64,000 bases of DNA from positions 62,001-126,000 of the forward strand of contig WNNJ02000939.1 in assembly GCA_012934845.2 (NCBI GenBank), in the 5' to 3' direction. The position numbers and the translations under genes were made by a program. Numbering within the stretch: position 1 is the first letter of the stretch; every line of letters begins with the position of its first letter. Under the pieces are notes generated by a model that saw only the letters and a list, made by a program, of their open reading frames with translations, made no database searches and was not told where the DNA came from. Below, piece by piece: positions 35,001-47,769 of the stretch. The stretch comes from Pomphorhynchus laevis (Eukaryota; Acanthocephala; Palaeacanthocephala; Echinorhynchida; Pomphorhynchidae).

Positions 35001-38000
35001 TTTATGGACAACATACGACATCTAATCATACGGTTAAAAAGCACAGTAGCAATTGGATGTATGTTTGGTAGACATTTCAAGTCTCAAACTCGCCAAAAAA
35101 GTTGTCGAGTTTGAGATTAAAATTAAATGACAAAACACTTTCAAACGCAGTATAACGAATTATCATACAAAATAAAAGGTGAACATTTAAGCAAATCAAA
35201 AGGAGTTGTATATTTAAGTACGTTCAAAGACTGTAGTAACAATACGTCGGCGAATCATCTAGACCAATGAATCTAAGAGCCAACAAACGTCGAACAAATA
35301 TTAAATTCAAACTCAACACGAATCACGGTGCTTTAGATCATGTAATAAATCATTAAAATCACACCTTCTCTACAACACGTTTGGAAAGTGATATCAACGA
35401 TCAACCAAAGCGAAGAATGGTAGAACAATTCTGGATAGGAAAGCTTGCAACCGATCATAAATTAAATCAAAAACATTGGTTCCACTTACCATAAATAGTT
35501 GAAAAAGAAAATATTACACCGTCACTTCCTTCTCAGTAAAATGGCGACTACGTTCTTCCAGAGCACAACCCACTACACATATTCGAGACTTGCTGTAAAT
35601 GAATGTAAAATAACTGAAGAAGATGCTCACGCATCGATGATCACGAATTTTTTAATTTCAGCTTTTTATTCTAATGATTCCGGTAGCTTCTTTATCAGAA
35701 TGATGATGCAGCTATGATGATGCTATATTCTGATAAAAATACTTTAATTGAGATTTAAATTTTGATAATTTTAAAAATCTTGAGAAATTTTTTGTGAAAA
35801 AATTTTAAGAGCTTAAACACATACAACATTGGGTGTCATAGTTTTTAAAAATTAATACACTTTAATATATCTTATTGACTATTTGAAATTAAATATTACA
35901 AGATTAAATAGCTGGGTTTTATAAATATTTTGCTTCCAAGATATCCGATAAGATTTTACGTAAACGCTTTGACGATTGTGGAACTATAACCGATTAGTTA
36001 TAACCAATAACACCCAATCTTGATTACTTACAACATTGGGTGTCATAATGTTTCTAATTTATATACAATTAAATATATTTTTATCGACTATTTTAAATTA
36101 AATATTACAAGATTAAATAACTAGGTTTTATAAATATTTTGCTTCCAAGATATCCGATAAGATTTTACGTAAACGCTTTGACGATTGTGGAACTATAACC
36201 GATGTGCGATTATTGTATAGAAGGGATGGAGGATTCCGACGAATTGCTACAATTGGATTTAAAAATTCAGAGGAAGCTCAAGTAGCAATAAAACGCAATA
36301 ACCGGTCTTTTATCAACAATTCTAGAATCACCGTAAGTATCTTTTTGTTGTCATATTAATTGTATTAACACATATATAATATACAGCATAATAATCAAAC
36401 TATATTTCATAAACATATGAGATTAATAGGACATGATATTAAAAACTGTAAATTATTTATTTTAGAACATATTATCGAAGAAAACATTTCAATATTAAAT
36501 CAAAAACTATTAGAAAAAGAAGATTTTTGGATTAAAACGCTTAATTCCATGTACCCATTAGGATTGAATGACGTGGTACAAGGAATTGGCAGAAGTAGTA
36601 TAATACATAATAAACAACTATATTATAATAATCCGGTTAAACGCAAACCAAGAAGTCATGGTGATAAAAGGAATAGGAAAAATAGAGTTAAAAATATTAA
36701 AAAAGATATGTATATAAATGAACAATTAGAAATGTTAAAACAACTTTTAAGTGATAATAAGCTAAAAGATCTTTATGTAAATATAAGAAGTTTTTCTAAA
36801 GATATCATATGTTCAATAAATCAAAAATTAATTAACGACTATGATAGGCTAAGTTGTATAATAGACAGTTATTGTAATACAAAATACTATAATCGTACAA
36901 TAAATGTTAATAATAACAATAGAAAATATACATTAACCATAAACTTCATTGATAAATGTATAGATAACATAAATATAGCCGGACTTTTAAATAATTCTAA
37001 AAGTAAAGAAATAATAGGGTCAGATTTAAGTAAATAAATTCCTAAAATAAGGAATAAACTCCTACTACCATTAGGTCGAAAAATTTGTAATTATAATAAA
37101 GAATTAAAATCAATATATAACGATAATATTAGAAACATAATGGAAACAGAATGCAATTGTAAAAGTCTTATTTTTGATAAAATTAATGAACATGTACCCA
37201 TAATCTAGAATTAATTGAAAACAATGAATTAAGGAAAATGCTATCAAAAAGGTATAAATAAATATAAATAAATTGAATTAATAAAATAAATGAACACATA
37301 TGCACTCATAATATAGAATTAATTAAAAATTGTGAATTAAGAAAGCTGCTATCAAGAGGGTATAAATATAGATTAATTTTATTTCATTTTTTAATACAAG
37401 TTTTTATTATAAATAAAAACTATTTATTTTTAATTAATTGAATTTATTATAACAAACAAAAATTTATAATTAAACTGAAGAAAATTCGTCAATCTTCGTA
37501 AACTTCCTCAAGTCTACCGCGAAATCTGCTATGCATATCAACAAATTAATATTTCATGTTTTGGCAAAGTGGCCCTCAAGTCTAGAGTCTTGGCGCGAAG
37601 AGGGATTCTGCGATGATAATATTTGCGTAGGGGTGTCGATTTGACGTGTGCTGGTGAACTTATAGGAAACGGGGACATGGTAGCGTAGACCCCTTAGACA
37701 ACAAGATGATGCCCTGGCCAAGACAACGCTTATTGGTCTGCGAATTTCTGACGCAATGATATTATATTTCCTGCCCGTTTTATCCACCGTTCTTTCCGCA
37801 ATTGTCTTTATGACGAATTTTGCCGTAATTCCTGCTCCACCTTTCATCGAAAAAGTTAGTGGGAAAAACTCCTTTGCTCCACATCAACTATCCTTTCAAG
37901 GTATTGATTCCTCTTTCTCATCTCGTGATAACCGTGTGCATTGGCAGGGGTTCTCTGGGAATAGGAAGGAGCATTGGAGTTGAATACGACAATGTCCATG

Positions 38001-41000
38001 AAGGACCGCCTTTGCCCATTTCCCAAGAGACCTGTACATACTATATCCGAGCGGGCGTCTTGATCTCTTGTTGTATTAGGCGAATCAAATACATGCGATG
38101 GGTGTACTGGAGCTAGGACGGGTTCGACCGCTACGCACGAAGAAACTCTGCTTAAATATCTTGCTATTATGTCGCGCAGTGAATTATGGCGAGTGATTGG
38201 CAAACCACCGTTTTTACACGACAATTTTTCACGAGTAGAAAGGCGACAGTCCTCACTTTCGATTGGCCTTGCAGATATCCACAATGAGGCACCTTTTTCT
38301 CTGGCGTATGGGATGGTGTTGAGCAATATGGATGGTCCAGACGCCTTTATGCTTTCGTGAATCGCCGCCCAAAAGTTTGACTTCTGACGAACAATCGTTC
38401 TAATCGTCTCTTGCATTGCTTCTTCCCTCGAGTCAACAGATTTCAATGTATGAAATAACAATAAAGACCAACCATATTCTAATTCGTGCATCACCGATAT
38501 ATCACGGACTCCCAATCCACCCATTCCTACTGGGAGACTGAAAACCTGTCTGAGGTAATCCGATATTAGTGGTATTCCACATATTTTAGGAAACAGAGTG
38601 TTCCTTATTGCATTATTCACAGGATTTAAACGGACACGGTCAAATTGACATGTCCTTAGGACGAACGCCCACCTGTGCTGAATATAGTTAGTTAAACAAG
38701 CGTGAGCACACTGGGTCAATTGCGGCTACCTCGGCGAAGCTGTTTACAAGCGACAACCAATTTCTGACCCCTTTGACGATCCACTCGTCTGTAAACTCTT
38801 TGGAGCCTATTTGGAGATCACAGGACTTCAGCTCCATCTGATCTTATCGAAATTGCGGAATTAGCAAAAACCTCTTCCGCGTGCTTGGCGTTAGAGGGGT
38901 GAACGAGAAGGCAGCATTTTGCGGGGTTACAGTGGAAGCCATAAGCCAGACCTTCAGCTATCACGAAATTTAGAGCCGGAAGGCATGCTCCGACTGATCC
39001 CACGACATTCGCATCGTCTGCATACCATTTATGTGTGGCTGAAGGCACGTGACTTTGTAGACGATCGATCAGAGAAGTGACGCTGCTGCATATGCCACCA
39101 TCGAAAGCGGATCGCCTTGTGTGAAACCTTCGGACGGTTACCAGATTTCATTATCCACCGTCATTATTCCCGTTCCTCCGTATAAATTGGCTAAGACACC
39201 ATCAAGGCCGGACACACGAACTGCATATTTCGAAGCGCCAACTTCCTGTTAACAGAAATGAATGCGTTTGAGGCATCCAGCATTAAGATACAGTTATTCG
39301 AATCACTTTCAAACTTGAATCTGATATCATGAATGACTTGCTCAACTCCGCATTTTTGACCGGCACATAATTAGACACTGCCTGCGATCGTCTGAATGTG
39401 CTTGCGTATTTTTCGAAGAATAACTTTGCTGATTATTCTACGAGGAACCTCACATATTCCTATTAGCCTGACGCCAGGCTTCTTGTCGAGAGCTACTAGT
39501 CTGAACGCAGTTAATCTCATAACACAACTAACAGGAATCTGTTTCGATGCCAGATGAATTGCGAGGCCATCCATCGCCTCCGCCAACGCCCTTGAATAAT
39601 TTCCAAAGTTACAGAGAAAGGAGCGCCACATTGATGCGTCGGTTCCGGATGGACCTGCAGATCACTTTGTTCGTAGTGCCGCCTCCACTATCGAGGTCGC
39701 ATCGATTGATGAAAATATTATTGGGTGAAATGGCATACTGTCGCTTAATGGTTTATTTAGGATGCACACGACATAATCTCAGCCGCTTCAGGATGTTTCT
39801 CCTTGAGGATTGAACTTACACTCTTACCATCTACTTCGGGGGATAGACTGTGTATCCAATCCAATGCCCCCTCCTTTTCAAGAATCCGAGTAGCACGAGT
39901 TATGTTGCCAATTGACATATGCTTACAGAAATTGTTCTTCCAATCTCGTAATGCAGATTTTCTTCGGCTTATCGGTATATTCGACTGAAGTACGCACTCC
40001 TCTTCAAATAACGAATCATAATCTTCACTTTCCCATTGGGCCAGTCTCCTTTGCAACTCTTTCTGTATAATGGCAACTTTTCGTGAATCGAACCTCTGAA
40101 GAACAAGTTAATAAAGTAACGTGGCTTTTAACAGATATGATCCATCCTGATCAATTTCACTGCATGCATCGTTGTACAACGTCCTCAGGACGCGAATAAA
40201 ATTACTTGATTCATTACATTTGTGAAGTGTTATGAGGTTCAGTTTCCATCTTATCGTCTTGGCGAATAATTTCCTCAGTGTCGACTTTCGATGTTGAATT
40301 ACTCTTCTTGTAATCGGGGTCGCACTTCCGGCTATGTTTGCATCGCCATGAACATCTGTTACCAATCCCTGTTCCGCAAATGTTATCCTTGGCGAGCCGC
40401 TACAATCAAATTTGACTGGTCCATTATTTCCACAGTTGGGGCTGCGCAGTCTGTGCATGGTTTTCCTGCCTTCACACATATGCAACCCTTGCAGATCTCG
40501 TTCTGTCCGTCCTAAACCACAGCATCTGGGTGAGTTACGAGGTTTGCCCTTAGTCATCCTGTAGTTACTTTCTGTGTTTTATTGTGTGTTTACTTTACGT
40601 TTATATTGTAATAAGCTTCTGTAATCAGAAAGTTTTACTCAGAAAGTTTTACCCAGAAAGTTTTGATCTTTGCCCAGATTTCTTGACAAGGAGCTCGAAG
40701 GCTTGCCTCGGGTCGTGATCGTTTGATCGGCGGCTGTAGGAGCGAAGGCGCGCGAGCGAAGCGAGCGCGTCTGAAAGTCAATCGTCTGGAAGTCGATCGT
40801 CTGGAAGTCAATCGTCTGGAAGTCAATCGTCTGGAAGTCAATCGTCTGGAAGTCAATCGTCTGGAAGTCAATCGTCTGGAAGTCAATCGTCTGGAAGTCA
40901 ATCGTCTGGAAGTCAATCGTCTGGAAGTCAATCGTCTGGAAGTCAATCGTCTGGAAGTCAATCGTCTGGAAGTCAATCGTCTGGAAGTCAATCGTCTGGA

Positions 41001-44000
41001 AGTCAATCGTCTGGAAGTCAATCGTCTGGAAGTCAATCGTCTGGAAGTCAATCGTCTGGAAGTCAATCGTCTGGAAGTCAATCGTCTGGAAGTCAATCGT
41101 CTGGAAGTCAATCGTCTGGAAGTCAATCGTCTGGAAGTCAATCGTCTGGAAGTCAATCGTCTGGAAGTCAATCGTCTGGAAGTCAATCGTCTGGAAGTCA
41201 ATCGTCTGGAAGTCAATCGTCTGGAAGTCAATCGTCTGGAAGTCAATCGTCTGGAAGTCAATCGTCTGGAAGTCAATCGTCTGGAAGTCAATCGTCTGGA
41301 AGTCAATCGTCTGGAAGTCAATCGTCTGGAAGTCAATCGTCTGGAAGTCAATCGTCTGGAAGTCAATCGTCTGGAAGTCAATCGTCTGGAAGTCAATCGT
41401 CTGGAAGTCAATCGTCTGGAAGTCAATCGTCTGAAAGTCAATCGTCTGAAAGTCAATCGTCTGGAAGTCAATCGTCTGGAAGTCAATCGTCTGGAAGTCA
41501 ATCGTCTGGAAGTCAATCGTCTGGAAGTCAATCGTCTGAAAGTCAATCGTCTGGAAGTCAATCGTCTGGAAGTCAATCGTCTGGAAGTCAATCGTCTGGA
41601 AGTCAATCGTCTGAAAGTCAATCGTCTGAAGTCAATCGTCTGGAAGTCAATCGTCTGGAAGTCAATCGTCTGGAAGTCAATCGTCTGGAAGTCAATCGTC
41701 TGGAAGTCAATCGTCTGGAAGTCAATCGTCTGGAAGTCAATCGTCTGGAAGTCAATCGTCTGGAAGTCAATCGTCTGGAAGTCAATCGTCTGGAAGTCAA
41801 TCGTCTGGAAGTCAATCGTCTGGAATTCAATCGTCTGGAAGTCAATCGTCTGGAAGTCAATCGTCTGGAAGTCAATCGTCTGGAAGTCAATCGTCTGGAA
41901 GTCAATCGTCTGGAAGTCAATCGTCTGGAAGTCAATCGTCTGGAAGTCAATCGTCTGGAAGTCAATCGTCTGGAAGTCAATCCGCTGGAAGTCAATCTTC
42001 TGGAAGTCAATCGTCTGGAAGTCAATCCGCTGGAAGTCAATCCTCTATAAGTCAATCGTTGTATGTTTATTAGTTATCAAACTTTTTAGATTAAATAATA
42101 ATAAAATAAAATTTACAATTCGTTATATAATGACTTAAATATTCACTTTAGTAAGCTGATTAATAATGAAATAAAAAAACATCAAAAATTAATATTTGCA
42201 AAGAATATATATTTGATGAAATTAAAATGAAAATGAAAATAACAAATAATTATAAAGGGAAAGATCAAATTAATAAAGATATGTATGCTGAACTTACTAA
42301 ATTAAAGCATAACTATTTAATAACAACTATTGATAAAGCTAGTAATAACTTTGTCTTCATATGCAAAAAGATTTATTGTGATTTAAAGGTCTATTATTAT
42401 GTAAAGAGCTTTATTATGATATAGTGATGAAAGAAGTTAATTATAATGATTTAAATATAAACACAACATATGAATGTAGTGATTTAAATTTAGAAACAAT
42501 TATTACAAGTTATCGTTCTATAATGGATAAGAAAGGTATAAAAATAGAATCAGACAATAAAACTATACCTATATTATATTGGAATCCAAAATTACATAAA
42601 AATCCAATAAAACCTAGGTTCATGTGTAGTGCGTTTAAATGTACATTAAAACCACTTTCTGTCTATATGAATAAAATACTTAAAGCAATTAAAGCACACT
42701 TTAAAATATATTGCAAGGTAAGCGAAATTAATACTGGTATAAAACACTATTTCAGTATTAATTCTACAAAAAAATATTTAGAACACACAAAAGGAATAAA
42801 TTTTCAGAATATAAATTCGTACGATTTTAGTACGCTTTATACAAATCTAGATTTAGCAGATATTAAAGATGCATTATAAAAATTAATTGATCTTATATTT
42901 TGTTTAAGATATACATATATATTATAATAACTATAACGCCTATCTAACCAAAATTAAATTATCAAGTAAATATAAATATATGGATAAAATTGAATTATTA
43001 GAATCCTTTAATATTTTAATAAATCAAAATTATTTAAAGGTAGGGACATCTATAGAGAGTGCTCAATGTATACAATAAGAAAGCTCTATACTTCTATTAT
43101 TTAATACAGGAGGAAATAAAAGTCCCTACTTTTATTGTTATTTTAGACAAGTAAAAGGCGATCAAATGGGAGCTAATAGTAGCTGACTAATTTTTATGCT
43201 TTATAGAATATGAATTTGTTCATAACTGTTTGAAAAATAAATCTAAATTATATAAAGATATGAAATATATGTTTTGATATATTGATGATATTTGTGTATT
43301 AAACTCTAATAATTTTTATTGAATATGTGAATAAATTTATCAAAGTCACGATATATAAATAAATTAAATTATATTTATAATTTAATTATAAATTTAATTA
43401 TAATTTATTTATAATAAATAAATTTAATTTAAATAAATTTTCTATATATAATTTAACAAAAAAACATCAATTAAAACTACTTTTAATTTATATCGTAAAG
43501 ATGATATTTAAATTTACCAACATTTTTGCACAAGCATTCACGCCTACCAGAAATTAGTGAACAAATTTATCCAGAAAGCCTTATTCTTAACAAAACCAAT
43601 ATTGATTATAAAGAAGGTGTATATCTAGATATGAACATTAAATTAACATTAACTAAAACTACTATTAATTTATATCGTAAATATGACATATTTAAATTTA
43701 CAAGAAACATATTTTTGCATGAGCATTCATGCATACCATATAATATAGGCATAATATATAAAAGGTGTTCTAATGAGAGGTAACAGTAGCCTAATTATAG
43801 CTGGCTTATTATATAAAATGCAATACATAAAAAATGAAATTTTAAGAATTGCAACAATATGTAATGATATTGGCTTTCTTCAAAATCATTTAAATAATTT
43901 AATAGATACATATTTTAAACTAGGTTACTTTAAAAATACCATCAAACAGAAAATAGTAAAATATACAAATCAACACAATAATATAAAGAATAAATTTAAA

Positions 44001-47000
44001 CTCTTAAGTGGCAAATTTTTATGGATGGATAATAAATAATATACTTTGCATTAGAATAAGATACTAGATAGTTTTATCAGAAGAAATACATCATTAGCAT
44101 GTATTTGGCCCCGCTGCTATGTTGCGTAGAGGAGTTAGGGGCTGAAACCTGATAGCATAGCAGTTCCTCCTTATGACCTCTAATCCTTATTATTATAAAC
44201 GTCTGTTATTTATTAGTCAATTCATAAAAATGACGTTTATTTTAAATTTCAATTTTTTATTTTAACTTCGATTTAAATTATAGAAAATCTAAAAACAATT
44301 ATTAATTTTATTATTTAATTATTAAATTTTGATTTAGCATTATTATGTTTTGTTTAGTTTATAATTATATTAAATACGTAGACTCAGTTAGCTGATTTGA
44401 TTATCCGTTCAATCAATTTATTATTTCATTAAAATTTATATCTTATTTGTAATATATACTATATATATTATTATATATCTTATTATCTTATTTGTATAAG
44501 ATAAATATAGATTTAATAAATTACTCTGAGGGTAAAGTATGCTGATATGCTTGAAGACAATATAAAATTACTACAGACTTTAATTTGTGACTTTAGTTAT
44601 TTTTAAACAATTATATTTTATCATCATTTTTTCCATCAAATTCTTCCAGATCATAAAAGATTCAGATAATTTCAGATATTTTTGTATATAATATGTAATG
44701 ATCTTAATATCTATTTTTCAAATCTCTTATTAAATATATTTAACCAAGCCTATATTATATTTTTATATTGCAATATACACAGCAATATATATAATATATA
44801 TTATATATTATATATATATTATATATATTATCAAGTCATATAATTTATGACTTGGTAAAAAATTGTTGATTTAAGCTACTTACAATATTGCGTGGAACTT
44901 CCACTGAAGAAGGGCTGTACCCGAAAGCTATGGAAATTCAAATAATATTCACTGTTTTCCGCTTTAATTGTGCTAGTTTTAACTAAACAACCAACAATAT
45001 ATATTCAGATTGCAGACATAACCGTCTTCTGGGGTTTATCTTTATTGGGGCTCGATTATTTAGATTGCAGATTAAATATATAATTTATTATATCACACAT
45101 ATGTTTATAATATATTATAAATATATTAAATTAAATATGTTATAATATAAAAAACATTTTCACTAATAAAAATAAGCTGATTATCAGCAAATAAGTTATA
45201 TAAGTTGTATTGGGCTCTTATATATTTTGTTTTGCTACATTTTAGTAATTTATTTTCTAATATTCATTTTGAATTATTTTTCTTTTCAGGCAATTTTGTT
45301 CAATCATTTCTATTAACAGCTGTTTAAATCGGATTGTCGATTTTATTTTTTGTTAATGTGTATTTTTAATAGGTTTGCCCATATGTGCAACTTGCTGATA
45401 ATCAGTCCAAACCGTCTTCTGCTGTTAATCGCCCTAGGCCATGGAGCAAATACAGTGAAGGCAGCAGCGCCCATAAACGCATTCACGGAGAAGCTGAAAG
45501 TACTGACAATAATAAGAAAATACAGCTTGAAAATAAAAATCAGCTGTTCGACAGTCTCATATCTGACGTAAAAGACGATAAAGAGTTCGAAAGGTTTTTA
45601 GCCGATCAAAATGTATCATTACTTAGCAAAAGCGATAAATCTATTAAGAGTGATTTAGCAACGACAGAAACTAATAAAAAACCTAAAAAGCGCAAAACTC
45701 ATACATCTGCTTATAAATTACGCATTGAAGGCATACCCTTCAAATTTACAGAGAAGAAATTGAAAAAGCTATTTCACCCAATTAAGCTTAGTAGAATAAG
45801 GATTCTACACGACTCTGTAAGCAAGGCTCCAAAGGGCATTGCAATAGTATGGCTTAAAAGTGAAAGTGACCTGAATAAAGCCTTGATTCTCAATAAAACC
45901 TGTATTGGGAAAAGATACATAACCTTACATCCAATAATAAATAGACAAGTAGAAGCCCTTTCTTGTAATGAGCATAATGATGCGCATTTGAAAACTGATC
46001 ACATTGGTAAACAGGCGGAACAACTTGCTTGCCCATCAGAAACAATTATATGTAAGAACATTTGGTATGGATGCTCGGAAAATGATCTAAATAATTTGAT
46101 GTCACAGTTTGGCCATATTGATTCTATCGAGATTCCGGTTTGTTGGAACAGTAAGCAACCGAAAGGTTTTGCAGCTGTTACATTTTCACAGACAGCGTAT
46201 GCAGTTAATGCGATGAATGCACTGAATGGCTCAATATTTCAGGGACGACTACTCAAAATCGAACCACATCATGACGGTACTGCTTCTGTGTCAAATATTA
46301 GTGGCGCTCATTGTTGGAACTCTTTGTTCGTTAGTCCTAATGTGATAGCTGAACGGTTGGCCAAACGATTTAACATACAGAAACAAGATGTGTATAGTGA
46401 TAATACGCTAAGTAGCTTACCTGTTCGTCTTGCAGCGGCCGAGGCTGACATTGTTGATAAAACGAAAAAATTTCTGATTGCTCACGGCGTTCAACTTGAC
46501 GTGTTTAAAAACGGTAATTCATTTGCGAGAAGCAAGAGAATCTTAATCGTAAAAAATGTGAACCCGAGTGAACTAGGAAATTTAAAATGCAAATTAACTT
46601 CATATGGCCCTATTTCTAAATGGATATTTCCTCCAGAGGGCACTGCTGGTATTGTTGAATTCGATAGTTGTGAAGATGTGGCCAGGTTGCTTGAAAACGA
46701 ATACGATTTTAAGCCGTTAATGTTTGAGCCTGCACCTACGGAAATTCTGCTTAACAAAAACGACAAGCACACAATCCCAACAGGTCAGGATCTTTTTGTA
46801 AAAAAGGCAATACTTTAAAAATTATTAAAGCTGTACCATCACGTTGATGATCATACTTTTTGCTGAGCAGAATTTATCTGCACATCGTTTATTCATATCT
46901 GCTGATTATCTGCTTTTAATATTTGCCCTGTAACACTGCAATTTTAAAATTGATTTTTATAAATCAATTTTAAAAAATAAATAAATATAATCGTATTGAA

Positions 47001-47737
47001 TTATTGCTTAACTCGATTATTAAATAAACTTTACTAAATGAACAAATAGCATAAACGATATTATTCTAATAGTCATAATAGTGATCACGCAATGAATCAA
47101 AGTTTACATCTAATAATTATTTATTTTCTAATTATTAAATTTTGATTTAATATTTATTTTTATTTATTTATTTTTAAAAATTATTTTATCTAATAAAATT
47201 AATTATCTAATAAATCATTTAACTAATAAAATTAATTATCTTTTAAATTACAGTCTATGAAATCTTATAACAATTATATTTAACTTGATATAAGTTATAT
47301 TAAATTTTATAACAACTATTTATGATTATTTATTATCTAATTATTAAATTTTGAATTATTGATTTAGCATTATTATTTTTATTTATATTTTTTTTATTTA
47401 TTTTTTAATTTTATAATAATATTTTATAGATTAAATAATTTTATTTATTCTAATACTGAAATTTAATTTTATATTTATATTAAATACGTAGAATCTGTTA
47501 GCTGATTTAATTACATAATATTATATAAATATTATAAAAGAATATTATAAAATAGCAAAGAATTTACTTTTAATCATTACAGAAACAAACATTTTATAAG
47601 AATTTAAATATTATAAACAAACATTTTATATTCAAAATTATATATAATTATATATATTAATTGTTATTATTATTAACAATTTTTTATAATTATTTTTTAT
47701 CTAATTATTAAAGTTTTATTTAATGATTTAGTATTAT

Positions 47738-47769
<32 letters not shown>

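Noticed and set aside
35614-35639. Hammerhead at the 3' end of the intron 1 PLE
   Set aside because: CTGAAGA and a 5-bp stem II are present, but GAAA reads GATG; at best a dead remnant.
40635-42138. Open frames of 328, 471 and 145 codons with RRLTS / LEVNR / WKSIV repeats
   Set aside because: Both strands of the second minisatellite are open because the unit is 15 bp without stops; no gene.
43260-43300. In-frame TGA in the Naiad RT as a selenocysteine codon
   Set aside because: Some Naiads are selenoproteins, but here TGA replaces an Arg codon (CGA in other copies) next to the catalytic site in a copy with many other breaks; ordinary mutation is the simpler reading.
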